Of a stretch of 64,000 nucleotides of DNA, positions 1 to 8,462 are shown one piece after another. The number at the start of each line of letters is the position of its first letter. The first letter of the stretch is position 1. The notes under the pieces were generated by a model. That model was not told where the DNA came from. It searched no databases and saw nothing but the letters and a program-made list of their open reading frames with translations. The position numbers and the translations under genes are program-made. Source of the stretch: DATAOG01 sp963753685 (GTDB lineage Bacteria > Pseudomonadota > Alphaproteobacteria > Geminicoccales > Geminicoccaceae); the NCBI GenBank assembly GCA_963753685.1, contig CAVWDE010000006.1, forward strand, positions 434,001-498,000. Direction: 5' to 3'.

Positions 1-49
1 GCTCGGCCGCCGGCAGCTCGAGATTGGGCGTGATGGTCAGGGCTTCCAT
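1..49 (-). CDS. 5' end of an unidentified gene running off the left edge
   Basis: On the minus strand an ATG at 49-47 is preceded by a strong ribosome-binding site (GGGGAGG, about 7 bases upstream) and opens MEALTITPNLELPAAE before the window ends. Sixteen codons are too few to name the family. The strong Shine-Dalgarno sequence and the G/C-rich third codon positions argue for a real start. The product is unknown. Confidence 0.5.
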   Translation of the reverse strand, partial: MEALTITPNLELPAAE

Positions 50-794
50 GGTTCAGCCTCCCCGTGCCGTGTTTGCCGCACCATGGCACAGCCGACGCCC
101 GTTGGCGACCTCATACGACTGGTCCCCTCGCCTGGCGAAAAGCCACCGTTTGCTGGGTGGACCGGGCGCTCAAAAACGGCGCCGCCTTGCCGCTGACTGC
201 ACCTTCGCTGCCAAGTATGTCAAGCGACATTTTCTCTTGTTGGTAAGTAAGATCTTGGCATCCTTAGTAATATGGTTGAAATCCTCTCACTATACGATGG
301 CAACTCCACGGAATCAACTCCTAGCACTATTTCAGATTGATCGAGATTGAGGCAAGAGACGCCAGTCTGTGAACGCCTCTGGCACGAAAGTGTAGCCATG
401 ATGCGACACAACTGACGCAGTTTTTTCTAGACCATTTGTAAAATCAAGATCATCAGCATCAAGTAAGTCCATCGCATGCGCGACGAATGTCAGAGAACGG
501 TGCACGCCCCGAAATCCGCCGGGCGAATGACCCCGACGTCCTCCACCGATGGATCGCGGCGTGGAGTTGACTGGAGGATCAATGCGACCCATGGCACACT
601 TCCGTGCGCCGGAGGCCCTGCGACGCAGCTGATCGGAGCCCGGCTGCACGGGGATGGTGCGCGCCCATCGCCGCGCTCGCGCGGGGGCGGCAAATCGGCG
701 CCGGCTTGATTCGGGCGGGCGATCGGAGGCAGGATCGGCACCGCGTTCGGAAATGACGACCAAAGATGCATAGGGACGATCAGGGATCGCGATC
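50..794. other. Gene-poor stretch with an A/T-rich island
   Basis: No convincing gene lies in these 745 bases. Bases about 220-480 are far richer in A/T than the rest of the window. On the minus strand they hold two short open stretches in different frames (ending near 332 and 220) whose codon use is unlike the local G/C-rich genes. They could be one decayed or frameshifted gene of foreign origin, or non-coding promoter DNA. From about 480 to 794 the base composition returns to normal and I see nothing specific. Confidence 0.4.
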
Positions 795-1250
795 ATGGCG
801 GAGCGTGATCGGGAGGCGGACCGGGCCGAAGGCGTGCTGGCGCGCTGGTCGCGCCTGAAGCGGGCGCAAGGCGAGCGGGACGAGGCGCCGGCGGCCGACG
901 ATCCGCGGGCGGACGAGACGCCGGCGGACGCGCCGCTGCCGGTCGCCGCCGAGGCGGACGTCGAGGCAGCCGAGGCGGTCCGGGTCGAGGACCTGCCGGA
1001 CATCGAGAGCCTGACCTGCGAGTCGGACTTCACGGTCTTCCTGGCCAAGGGCGTGCCGCAGGCGTTGCGCAGCCAGGCGCTGAAGAAGCTCTGGCGCTCG
1101 AACCCGGTGCTGGCCAACCTCGACGGCCTCAACGACCAGGACCTCGACTACCGGTACATCGGCCTCAAGACCCTGGCCACCCGCTCGCTCGAGGACCTGG
1201 CGCGCTCTATTCCGATCGGATCCTTGCGCTCGGCGCGCGGATTCCGCTGA
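795..1250 (+). CDS. DUF3306 domain protein
   Basis: The 151-residue soluble protein begins with a charged segment holding the ARWSRLKRAQ motif typical of DUF3306. A low-complexity Ala/Asp/Glu-rich linker follows (residues about 30-75), and then the conserved block with DFTVFLAKGVPQALRSQALK and LWRSNPVLANLDGLND. DUF3306 proteins are small, uncharacterised, and often found near formate dehydrogenase or molybdenum-enzyme maturation genes with DUF3305. No such partner is visible here. The tail after GLNDQDLDY is not typical and may be out of frame. The gene runs directly into the Fe-S scaffold-like gene, so the two are probably cotranscribed. Confidence 0.8.
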   Translation: MAERDREADRAEGVLARWSRLKRAQGERDEAPAADDPRADETPADAPLPVAAEADVEAAEAVRVEDLPDIESLTCESDFTVFLAKGVPQALRSQALKKLWRSNPVLANLDGLNDQDLDYRYIGLKTLATRSLEDLARSIPIGSLRSARGFR

Positions 1251-1627
1251 GTGGGCGTCTGCCGGCGCCGGCGGCGAGCGCGGTCCGGTCGTCGCCGCTC
1301 TGCGGCTCACGGGTGACGGTGGACCTGGTGGCCGAGCGCGGGCGGATCGCGGCGTTCGGTCAGGAGGTCCGGGCCTGCGCGCTCGGCCGGGCGTCGGCCG
1401 CGGTGCTCGGCGCCCACGTGATCGGCCGCTCGCGCGCCGAGATCCTGGCCGCGCGCGACCAGCTGCGCGCCATGCTCGAGGCCGACGGCGCGCCACCCGG
1501 AGCGCCCTTCGAGCTGCTCGAGATCCTGCAGCCGGCGCGCGCGCACAAGGTCCGCCATGCCTCGATCCTGCTGCCCTTCGAGGCGACGCTTGCCGCCCTG
1601 GACGAGATCGCCGGCCAGGGCGGATAG
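1202..1627 (+). CDS. Iron-sulfur cluster assembly scaffold-like protein (SufU/NifU family), start unclear
   Basis: The frame encodes LYSDRILALGARIPLSGRL, then SPLCGSRVTVDL, then VRACALGRASAAVLG, and ends with RHASILLPFEATLAALDE. This is the order seen in alphaproteobacterial SufU/NifU-like scaffold proteins of about 145 residues. Two of the usual three cluster- or zinc-ligand cysteines are present (in PLCGS and RACAL). The third is replaced by the RHAS segment, which as I recall is usual in this subgroup. No ATG, GTG or TTG lies in frame where the protein should begin, and the internal GTG at 1313 would remove the first cysteine. A one-base error near 1190, inside the end of the DUF3306 gene, is likely. 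Coordinates mark the visible homology, not a proven start. Confidence 0.65.
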   Translation, partial: ALYSDRILALGARIPLSGRLPAPAASAVRSSPLCGSRVTVDLVAERGRIAAFGQEVRACALGRASAAVLGAHVIGRSRAEILAARDQLRAMLEADGAPPGAPFELLEILQPARAHKVRHASILLPFEATLAALDEIAGQGG

Positions 1628-1634
1628 CGCCCGC

Positions 1635-2771
1635 TCAGCCAGGCTCGCCGTCGGCGACGCCTGGAATCGCGGCGCAGTCGGCCGCGGCCCAGACCAGCGC
1701 CGCCGGGTCGCCAGGCCCGAGCGCGATCCCGCCCATGCGGCTCGTGACCTTGACCAGGAGCGGCCGGTCGGGGGCGGCCCTGCTGATCACCCGGACCCGG
1801 CTGGTCGGGCCGATGAAGTCGACCGAGCGCACCTCGACCGGCAGGCGGTTCAGGCCAGGCGCCCGCTCGGTGGTGCCGGTGCCGCCGATCCTGGCACCTC
1901 GAGGCGGAGCGCCTCGGGGCGCACCGCGATCGTGACCGGGGCGGCGTCGGCGAGCTGCTCGAGGCGGGGGTCGGCGCAGGCGAGCCTGCCGAACGGGGTC
2001 GCGATCGCGCCGTCGCTGGTCTTGGTCCCGGGCAGCAGGTTGTTGTCGCCGAAAAAGGTCGCGACGAAGCGACGTGCGCGGCCGGTAGTAGATCTCGTCG
2101 GGGGCCCCGATCTGCTCGATCGCGCCCTGGTTCATGACGCAGATCCGGTCCGACATGGCGATCGCCTCCTCCTGGTCGTGGGTGACGAACAGGAAGGTGA
2201 TCTTGACCCGGCGCTGCAGCGACTTGAGGAACTCCTGCATCTGGCGGCGGAGCTCGGCGTCGAGCGCGCCCAAGGGCTCGTCGAGCAGGATCAGCTTGGG
2301 CTCGCAGATCAGCGCGCGGGCGAGCGCCACGCGCTGGCGCTGGCCGCCCGAGAGCTGGCTCGGATAGCGCTGGCCGAGGTCCTGGAGCGCCACCACCTCG
2401 AGCGCCTCGGCGACGCGCTCGCGGATCGCCGTCTTGGCGATGCCGCGCACCATCAGGCCGTAGCCGACGTTCTGGCCGACCGTCATGTGCGGGAACAGCG
2501 CGTAGTCCTGGAACACCGTGTTGAACGGCCGGCGATGGATCGGCACGTGGGCGATGTCGCTGCCCTCGAACAGGATCTGGCCGGCGCTGGGCTCGGTGAA
2601 GCCGCCGATCAGGCGCAGGATCGTGGTCTTGCCGGAGCCGCTGGGCCCGAGGATGGTCAGGAACTCGCCGTCCTCGACCGCGAGGTCGATGCCCTCGAGC
2701 ACGCTCGTCTGGTCGTAGCGCTTGGCGACCGCGATCAGCTGCAGCCGACCGCCGGCCGTTCGCTCGCTCAT
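1635..2771 (-). CDS. PotA-like ABC transporter ATPase, two compensating frameshifts
   Basis: This cytoplasmic ATPase resembles the spermidine/putrescine or Fe(III) importer class (about 378 residues with a C-terminal TOBE domain). Walker A is GPSGSGKTT, the signature is LSGGQRQR, Walker B is LILLDEPLGALD, and the H-loop is VTHDQEEA. The reading leaves frame after PDEIYYRPR (about 2065-2085) and returns near 1885-1900. In the alternate frame the missing part is good sequence (FVATFFGDNNLLPG and VTIAVRPEALRLE), so the protein is probably intact in the organism. Its ATG overlaps the stop of the MFS gene by four bases. No permease or binding protein for it is nearby. Confidence 0.8.
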   Translation of the reverse strand: MSERTAGGRLQLIAVAKRYDQTSVLEGIDLAVEDGEFLTILGPSGSGKTTILRLIGGFTEPSAGQILFEGSDIAHVPIHRRPFNTVFQDYALFPHMTVGQNVGYGLMVRGIAKTAIRERVAEALEVVALQDLGQRYPSQLSGGQRQRVALARALICEPKLILLDEPLGALDAELRRQMQEFLKSLQRRVKITFLFVTHDQEEAIAMSDRICVMNQGAIEQIGAPDEIYYRPRTSLRRDLFRRQQPAARDQDQRRRDRDPVRQARLRRPPPRAARRRRPGHDRGAPRGAPPRGARIGGTGTTERAPGLNRLPVEVRSVDFIGPTSRVRVISRAAPDRPLLVKVTSRMGGIALGPGDPAALVWAAADCAAIPGVADGEPG

Positions 2772-4288
2772 GGTCGATGCTCGTCGGGGCCGGCGGGAGC
2801 TCCCTGGATCTGGCCGCGCAGGGGGCGCTCGGCCATGGTGAACAGGCAGGCGACCGCGGCCGCGAGGCCGAGCGCTGCGGCCAGGAACAGCCAGCCGAAC
2901 GCGCCCGCGAGACCGGGCGGTGGCGCTGCGCTCGCGCCGGCGGCGGCGGTGCGCAGGGTTGCGAGCTGATCGGCGCCGATGCCGCCCAGGAGGATGGCGC
3001 CGAAGCCCGCGACCAGGATCGCGCCGCCGAGCGAGCGGAAGAAGTTCATGCTCGCGGTCGCGGTGCCGAGCTGGTGCAGCTCGACGGCGTTCTGGATCGC
3101 CACGGTCGTGACCGGCAGGACGGTCCCGATCCCGAGCCCGATCGCGGCGAGCGCGACCTCGACCGAGGTCAAGGGCAGGCCGGACGGGCGTGCGGCCAGG
3201 ACCAGCACGCCGAGGGTCGCGACCACAAGGCCGCCGACCGGCAGGCGGCGGTAGTGGCGGACGTGGATCATGTACCGGCCGGAGATCGTGGCCCCCACGA
3301 CCGTGCCGCCCATCAGGGCGACGACCGCCAGACCCGAGGCGCTGGCCGACAGGCGGAGCACCGATTGCAGGTAGATCGGCACGTAGACCGAGAGACCGAT
3401 CAGCACGCCCATGGCGCAGCAGGCGGTGGCGGTGCCGGCGGCGACCACCGGATTGAGGATCACCTCGAGCGGCAGGAGCGGCTCGAACGCGGTCCAGAGG
3501 CGGACCACGAACAGGACCCAGACGACCGCCGAGCCGACGATCAGGCCGATGACCTGCGCCGAGCCCCAGGGATAGCGCTGGCCGCCCCAGCTCAGCGCGA
3601 GCAGCAGCATGGTGGTCGCCAGCACCATCAGCACGGCGCCGAGCAGATCGAGACGGTGGCGGCGCTCGTGGCGCGGCAGCCGGCGCAGGACCCGGTTGGT
3701 GATCACGAATGCGGCCAGGCCGAGCGGCAGGTTGATCCAGAAGATCAGCGACCAGTGCAGATGCTCGGCGATGAAGCCGCCGAGCACCGGGCCGGCGACG
3801 CTCGAGGCGACGAACACGCCGGCGATGTAGCCCTGGTAGCGGCCGCGCTCCCGGGGTGCCACCACGTCGGCAATGATCGTCTGGGCGAGCGAGATCAGGC
3901 CGCCGCCGCCCAGCCCTTGGAGCGCGCGGGCGAGGATCAGCGCGGTCATCGAGGGGGCCAGCGCGCAGGCGAGCGAGCCGAGCACGAAGGTGCCGATGCC
4001 GGTCAAAAGGATCAGCCGGCGGCCGTGGATGTCGCTGAGCTTGCCGTACAGCGGGGTGACCGCGGTCGAACTCAGGAGGTAGACGGTCACGATCCAAGGC
4101 AGGTGCTCGGGGTCGCCGAGGGCGCGGCCGATGGTCGGCAGCGCGGTCGCGACGATCGTCTGGTCGAGCGCCGCCAGAAACATCGCCAAGAGGATGCCGA
4201 TCACGATCCGGCGCACCGCCGCGTGATCGAGCGGCGCCGGCTGGCTCATCCCGGCTGCGTCAACCGCCCCGGCTGCGTCAACCTCCAT
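2768..4288 (-). CDS. MFS drug exporter, DHA2 (14-TM, EmrB/QacA) family
   Basis: The 506-residue inner-membrane protein is predicted to export drugs or other small molecules by proton antiport. It carries LDQTIVATALPTI in the first helix (DHA2 motif D1), GKLSDIHGRRL (MFS motif A) after the second, and LQGLGGGGL and VAGPVLGGFI (motif C region). Its length and about 14 hydrophobic segments fit the family. The start is set by a GAGGGG site 6 bases before the ATG. The N-terminus holds a small in-frame duplication (VDAAG twice; DNA units at 4252-4265 and 4270-4283). It overlaps the PotA-like ATPase by four bases, so the two are translated together although no functional link is obvious. Confidence 0.9.
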   Translation of the reverse strand: MEVDAAGAVDAAGMSQPAPLDHAAVRRIVIGILLAMFLAALDQTIVATALPTIGRALGDPEHLPWIVTVYLLSSTAVTPLYGKLSDIHGRRLILLTGIGTFVLGSLACALAPSMTALILARALQGLGGGGLISLAQTIIADVVAPRERGRYQGYIAGVFVASSVAGPVLGGFIAEHLHWSLIFWINLPLGLAAFVITNRVLRRLPRHERRHRLDLLGAVLMVLATTMLLLALSWGGQRYPWGSAQVIGLIVGSAVVWVLFVVRLWTAFEPLLPLEVILNPVVAAGTATACCAMGVLIGLSVYVPIYLQSVLRLSASASGLAVVALMGGTVVGATISGRYMIHVRHYRRLPVGGLVVATLGVLVLAARPSGLPLTSVEVALAAIGLGIGTVLPVTTVAIQNAVELHQLGTATASMNFFRSLGGAILVAGFGAILLGGIGADQLATLRTAAAGASAAPPPGLAGAFGWLFLAAALGLAAAVACLFTMAERPLRGQIQGAPAGPDEHRP

Positions 4289-4509
4289 GCTCACCCCTCG
4301 ACAAGACCCGCTTCCTCAGCTCGACAGAAGCTTGGCCGCCGGCCGGCTGCGATCAATGGCGCCGGCCGCGAAACGCCCGGTCCTCGCTGTTCGTCGGCTC
4401 TAGCGCCATGATGTACCAAAGAATACCGGGACGTCGGGGTGAAAACCTGCCGATCGGATCTGCGATCAGTTCGGATCGCGCCGACGCCGATCGTTGCTGT
4501 CGAGGCGGG

Positions 4510-5403
4510 TCACGTCTGGTCGCCGAAGCCGTAGAGCCGGGCCGGGTTGGTGACCAGGACGCGGTCCAGGGCCGCGGTGTGCTCGAACCAGACGCCGAGC
4601 GCATCGACCAGATCGCCGTCGTCGGGCATTGGCATCGGGATGCCGGGGGCGCGCTCGGGCAGGTTCGGATGCGGCCAGTCGGTGCCCCAGACCAGACGCT
4701 CGGGCGCTGCCGCCTCGAGCGCCCGCACGAAGGGGACGGCCTTGAGGAAGGGCGCGCCGCCGAGATCAGACCGATAGGCGGAGAGCTTGACCCAGCCGCG
4801 GCCGGTCTCGAGCAGGCGGAGCAAAGCCCGAAAGCCGGCTTGCGCCAATCCGGCCGCCGGATCGATGTGGCCGAGATGGTCGATCACGACCGGCGTCGGC
4901 AGCGCGAGCAGCCGGGGCAAGGCATCCGCCAGCAGGTCGGCCGACGCGTAGATCTGAACGTGCCAGCCGAGCGGCGCCACTTTGGCGGCGACCGTCTCGA
5001 GCGCACTGAGCGGCACGCCGCCGCCGCTGTGCAACAGGTTGAGGCGGGTGCCGCGAAAGCCCGCGCCATCGAGGCGTTGCAGCTCCGTCTCCTCGATCTC
5101 GGGGGGCACCACGGCGATCCCGCGCGCCCTCGCGCCGAGCCGCCGGATCGCGTCCTCGGTGCAGCGATGGTCGTTGCCATAGACGCTCGGCTGCACGATC
5201 ACCGTGCGCTCGAGCCCGAGGATGCCCTGGAGGCGGACGTAGTCCTCGAGCGGGGCGTCCGGCGGCGTGTAGCCGCGCTCAGGCACGAACGGGAAGCGGA
5301 CGGCCGGTCCGAACACGTGGCAGTGGCAGTCGGTGGCGCCGGGCGGCACCGTGAGGGTCGGGCGGCGCGGGCTGCGAAGGGGGCCGGGGACGGGCTTCGG
5401 CAT
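4510..5403 (-). CDS. Amidohydrolase of the lactonase type (2-pyrone-4,6-dicarboxylate lactonase / galactarolactone isomerase-like)
   Basis: The 297-residue cytoplasmic TIM-barrel hydrolase is of the amidohydrolase_2 type. The start of the barrel shows TDCHCHVFGP (HxH metal or substrate ligands). It continues with YTPPDAPLEDY, VIVQPSVYGNDH, VIDHLGHID and ends with LVWGTDWPHPN, the order found in 2-pyrone-4,6-dicarboxylate hydrolases and D-galactarolactone isomerases. It lies 10 bases downstream of the sugar ABC ATPase, so it belongs to that operon. That favours a sugar-acid lactone over an aromatic breakdown product. The substrate is an inference. The ATG at 5403 was chosen because the family begins just before the PPGATDCHCH block. 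Confidence 0.85.
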   Translation of the reverse strand: MPKPVPGPLRSPRRPTLTVPPGATDCHCHVFGPAVRFPFVPERGYTPPDAPLEDYVRLQGILGLERTVIVQPSVYGNDHRCTEDAIRRLGARARGIAVVPPEIEETELQRLDGAGFRGTRLNLLHSGGGVPLSALETVAAKVAPLGWHVQIYASADLLADALPRLLALPTPVVIDHLGHIDPAAGLAQAGFRALLRLLETGRGWVKLSAYRSDLGGAPFLKAVPFVRALEAAAPERLVWGTDWPHPNLPERAPGIPMPMPDDGDLVDALGVWFEHTAALDRVLVTNPARLYGFGDQT

Positions 5404-5413
5404 GGCGGGCACC

Positions 5414-6544
5414 TCAGACTTTTGGGACAGAGCGGGGGAGCGCGCGGGTCGAGGCTGGATCGAACAGATGCACGGCCGCAAGGTTCGGCACGAGCGTGAC
5501 CGGCTCGCCCGGGCGGAGCATGACCTCGGGGCCGACCCGGGCGAGGATTTCCTCGTCCAGGCCGTCGAGGGCCAGCACCAGGATGGTCTCGGCGCCGAGC
5601 GGCTCGATCGCGACCAGCCGCGCCGGCAGCCGGGCGCCCCCGGCATCGCCATCGGCGGTGCTCGCGACCTTGAGGTCTTCGGGGCGGATGGCGAACACCA
5701 CCCGGCGGCCCGCGAGCGTCTCGAGGTCGGCGGCGCGGTGGCGCGGCAGGGCCAGCTCGCGGCCACCGACCCGGACCGCGACCGCGCCATCGGCGGCCGC
5801 GACCTCGGCCTCGATCAGATTGGCGGGCGGGCTGCCGATGAAGGCCGCGACGAAGGTGTCGGCCGGGTCGCGGTAGACCTCGAGCGGGCGCCCGACCTGA
5901 ACCACCCGACCCTGGTTCATGACGCAGATCCGGCTGCCCATGGTCATCGCTTCGACCTGGTCGTGGGTGACGTAGATCATGGTCGCGCCGAGGCGCTGGT
6001 GCTGCTTGATCAGCTCGCCCCGGGTGCGCACGCGCAGCGCCGCGTCGAGGTTCGAGAGCGGCTCGTCGAACAGGAACACCTTGGGGTCGCGGACGATCGC
6101 CCGGCCGAGCGCCACGCGCTGGCGCTGGCCGCCCGAGAGCGCGTAGGGCTTGCGCTCGAGCAGGTCCGCGAGCCCGAGCATGGCAGCCGCCGCCTGGACC
6201 CGCCTTTGCACTTCGTCGCGCGGTACGCCGCGCCGCTTCAGGCCGAAGGCGAGGTTGTCCTGGACGTTCATGTGCGGGTAGAGCGCGTAGGACTGGAAGA
6301 CCATGGCGATGTCGCGGTCCTTGGCCGGCACCCGGTTCATCAGCCGGTCGTCGATCCAGAGTTCGCCTGTGCTGATCGCCTCGAGCCCGGCGATCATGCG
6401 CAAGGTGGTCGACTTGCCGCAGCCGGATGGCCCGAGCAGGACCATGAACTCGCCATCCTCGACCAGCAGCGAGACGTCGTCGACCGCCGGCGCCGCCGCC
6501 CCCTGGAAGCGCTTGGTGATCTGCTCGAGCCGGACGATCGCCAT
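5414..6544 (-). CDS. Sugar ABC importer ATPase (UgpC/MalK type)
   Basis: The 376-residue ATPase drives the carbohydrate importer encoded just upstream. Walker A is GPSGCGKST, the signature LSGGQRQRVALGRA, Walker B VFLFDEPLSNLD, and the switch YVTHDQVEAMTM. A C-terminal TOBE/OB regulatory domain follows from about residue 235, with FAIRPEDLKV typical of MalK/UgpC proteins. It follows the second permease by 35 bases and precedes the amidohydrolase by 10, so binding protein, permeases, ATPase and hydrolase form one minus-strand transcription unit. Family assignment is firm; the transported sugar is not readable from the ATPase. Confidence 0.93.
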   Translation of the reverse strand: MAIVRLEQITKRFQGAAAPAVDDVSLLVEDGEFMVLLGPSGCGKSTTLRMIAGLEAISTGELWIDDRLMNRVPAKDRDIAMVFQSYALYPHMNVQDNLAFGLKRRGVPRDEVQRRVQAAAAMLGLADLLERKPYALSGGQRQRVALGRAIVRDPKVFLFDEPLSNLDAALRVRTRGELIKQHQRLGATMIYVTHDQVEAMTMGSRICVMNQGRVVQVGRPLEVYRDPADTFVAAFIGSPPANLIEAEVAAADGAVAVRVGGRELALPRHRAADLETLAGRRVVFAIRPEDLKVASTADGDAGGARLPARLVAIEPLGAETILVLALDGLDEEILARVGPEVMLRPGEPVTLVPNLAAVHLFDPASTRALPRSVPKV

Positions 6545-6579
6545 TCTACCCCCTGCCTTGGGCGTCTACCCGTACGCGC

Positions 6580-7407
6580 TCATTTGAGCGCGCCAGCGGT
6601 CATGCCCTGGATCATTTTTTCAGAGAAGAAGACATAGGCGACGATGATCGGGATGACCGCGATCATCAGTCCGGTCGCGAGCATGCCGTTGTCGTCCAGG
6701 TGATCGCCCATGAAGCGCTGGATGCCGAGCGGCAGCGTGCGCTTGGCGTCGTCGGTCAGCAGCACGACCGCGAACAGGAACTCGTTCCAGATGTAGATCA
6801 GGTTCAGGATCACCGTGGTCGCGACCGCCGGCAGGCCGATCGGCAGCGCGATCCGCCAGAAGATCTCGAAGTCGGAATAGCCGTCCATGCGCGCGGCATC
6901 GAACAGGTCCTGCGGCATGCGGGCGAAGAAGCTCTCGAGGATGTAGACCGTGAGCGGCATCTGCAGCGCGACGTAGACCAGGATCAGGCCGAGGTGGGTG
7001 TTGTAGAGGCGGTACTCGACCAGGAGCTCGAACACCCCGATGATCGTGATCTGCGGCGGCAGGATGATGGTGCTGAAGATGACGAAGAAGATCAGGCGGT
7101 TGCCGGGGAAGCGGTAGCGGGCGAGGCCGTAGGCGGCCATGGCGCCGAGCAGGCTGAAGAGGGCGACTGCGCTCACGCTGACGACCGTGCTGTTCCAGAA
7201 GTAGGTCTGGTAGTTGGAGCCGAACCAGGCATCGGCGTATTTGCCCCAGTGCATGGGCCACGGAAGAGCGTAGGGGGCGGCGGTGATCTCGGTCGTGGTG
7301 CGCAGCGACATCATCGCGACCCAGACGAACGGGCCGGCGGCGAACGCCGTGTAGCCGGCGAGCAGCACCAGGAGCAGCGCGCGCAGGGCAAGCGTGCGGG
7401 CCGGCAT
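6580..7407 (-). CDS. Sugar ABC importer permease (MalG type)
   Basis: The 275-residue inner-membrane permease has about six transmembrane segments. The ATPase-coupling EAA loop reads DAARMDGYSDFEIFWRIALP. It ends with MIQGMTAGALK, the usual C-terminus of MalG/UgpE-type subunits (often ...GLTAGAVK). It pairs with the MalF-type subunit whose stop lies two bases upstream, so the two chains are probably made in equal amounts. Its ATG at 7407 sits right after that stop codon, which supports this start. Confidence 0.93.
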   Translation of the reverse strand: MPARTLALRALLLVLLAGYTAFAAGPFVWVAMMSLRTTTEITAAPYALPWPMHWGKYADAWFGSNYQTYFWNSTVVSVSAVALFSLLGAMAAYGLARYRFPGNRLIFFVIFSTIILPPQITIIGVFELLVEYRLYNTHLGLILVYVALQMPLTVYILESFFARMPQDLFDAARMDGYSDFEIFWRIALPIGLPAVATTVILNLIYIWNEFLFAVVLLTDDAKRTLPLGIQRFMGDHLDDNGMLATGLMIAVIPIIVAYVFFSEKMIQGMTAGALK

Positions 7408-7409
7408 GC

Positions 7410-8396
7410 TCAGAACTCCAGCCGCTCGCGCCGGCGCAGCAGCCGGGCGGCGAGCAGCACGATGGTCATGACCAGGGCGAAGGAGACCACCGCGATCGCC
7501 GAGGGATAGCCGAGATCGAAGGTCTGCCACTCGAAGGCGCGCTTGTAGGTGTAGGTGGCGAGCGTCTCGGTGCTCCAGAGCGGGCCGCCCTTGGTCATGA
7601 TCCAGACCAGATCGAAGATCTTCATCTTGCCGATGAAGGCGAGGATCAAAAGGTTGACCAGCGTGGTCCGGATCATCGGGATCTGGATGAAGACGAGCTT
7701 CTTCCAGAAGCCGCAGTTGTCGAGCTCGGCGGCCTCGATCACCTCGCTGGGCAGGGAGTGGAGCGCGGCCAGGCAGACCACCATGTGGAAGCCCACCCAT
7801 TTCCAGGCGTCGACCAGGATCACCGCCCAGAGCGCGGTCCTGGGATTGCCGAGCCAGACCTGCGCCCAGCCGCCCAGGCCGAGCGCGCGCAACAGGCGGT
7901 TCGCGACCCCCCAGTCGTAGTTGTAGATCCACATCCAGATCACGCCGACGACGACGTAGGAGATCAGCACCGGGCTGAACCAGGCGACCCGGAAGAAGCG
8001 GGACATCGGGATCCGGACGTAGAGGCAGGCGGCGAGCAGCAGGCCGAGGCTGACGTCGACCGCCGGCGCCACGGTCGCCCAGAGGAAGGTGTTGACGATC
8101 GCCTTGTTGAAAATGAGGTCGCCGGTCAGCAGCTGGACGTAGTTGGCAAGGCCGACGAAGTGGTCGGGCTGGTGCGGCTTGATCAGGTGGACGCTGTTGT
8201 AGAAGGTCTTGACGATCGGCCAGGCGGTGAGGGTCAGGTACATGAGGAGCGCTGGCGCCAGGAAGGCCATGATCACGCCCCAGGGGTGATCCTCGTAGCG
8301 GGCACGCAGGCGATCGGCGGCGCCGGGCGAGATCGCCGCCGCACCGGCGCTGGCGACCGCCGGCCGGCCGGCCCAGCCGCTCGCGTCACGTGCCAT
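7410..8396 (-). CDS. Sugar ABC importer permease (MalF type)
   Basis: The 328-residue permease has about six membrane segments, the first around MAFLAPALLMYLTLTAWPIV. Its coupling loop reads EAAELDNCGFWKKLVFIQIP. It is the MalF/UgpA-type partner of the following MalG-type permease. The first 30 or so residues are low-complexity and could be trimmed if a later start is used. The gene is separated from its binding protein by an unusual 402-base spacer holding the dispersed inverted repeat. That spacer may uncouple the amounts of the two products or carry a separate promoter. Confidence 0.92.
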   Translation of the reverse strand: MARDASGWAGRPAVASAGAAAISPGAADRLRARYEDHPWGVIMAFLAPALLMYLTLTAWPIVKTFYNSVHLIKPHQPDHFVGLANYVQLLTGDLIFNKAIVNTFLWATVAPAVDVSLGLLLAACLYVRIPMSRFFRVAWFSPVLISYVVVGVIWMWIYNYDWGVANRLLRALGLGGWAQVWLGNPRTALWAVILVDAWKWVGFHMVVCLAALHSLPSEVIEAAELDNCGFWKKLVFIQIPMIRTTLVNLLILAFIGKMKIFDLVWIMTKGGPLWSTETLATYTYKRAFEWQTFDLGYPSAIAVVSFALVMTIVLLAARLLRRRERLEF

Positions 8397-8423
8397 GGAC
8401 GCGCGCGCCCCGAGCGCGGATCG

Positions 8424-8439
8424 TTAAGCTTTCGTCAAC
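8424..8439. promoter_or_regulatory. CtrA-like motif (TTAA-N7-TCAAC)
   Basis: TTAA at 8424-8427 is followed after seven bases by TCAAC, one mismatch from the alphaproteobacterial CtrA consensus TTAA-N7-TTAAC. It lies 28 bases upstream (in minus-strand terms) of the MalF-type permease start and just outside the dispersed inverted repeat. Binding by CtrA is an inference; a match of this length can occur by chance in a 64-kb window. Confidence 0.3.
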
Positions 8440-8462
8440 CATTGCTGGCTAACCTGCCGCTG

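Noticed and set aside
332..1132. 266-residue minus-strand ORF spanning the A/T-rich island and DUF3306
   Set aside because: Most of it is antisense to DUF3306. Only the last 50 residues, within the A/T-rich island, look protein-like; that part is reported separately.
1557..2969. 470-residue plus-strand ORF
   Set aside because: It lies antisense to the PotA-like ATPase and MFS genes, is Arg/Asp/Leu-rich low-complexity sequence, and shows no motifs; a G/C-rich shadow frame.
4252..4283. Two 14-base tandem units (CGGCTGCGTCAACC) as a regulatory repeat
   Set aside because: They lie in frame at the very start of the MFS gene and simply encode a duplicated VDAAG; only two copies exist.
2777..4411. 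544-residue plus-strand ORF
   Set aside because: It is antisense to the DHA2 exporter and composed of Gln/Asp/Ala/Arg repeats typical of a shadow frame.
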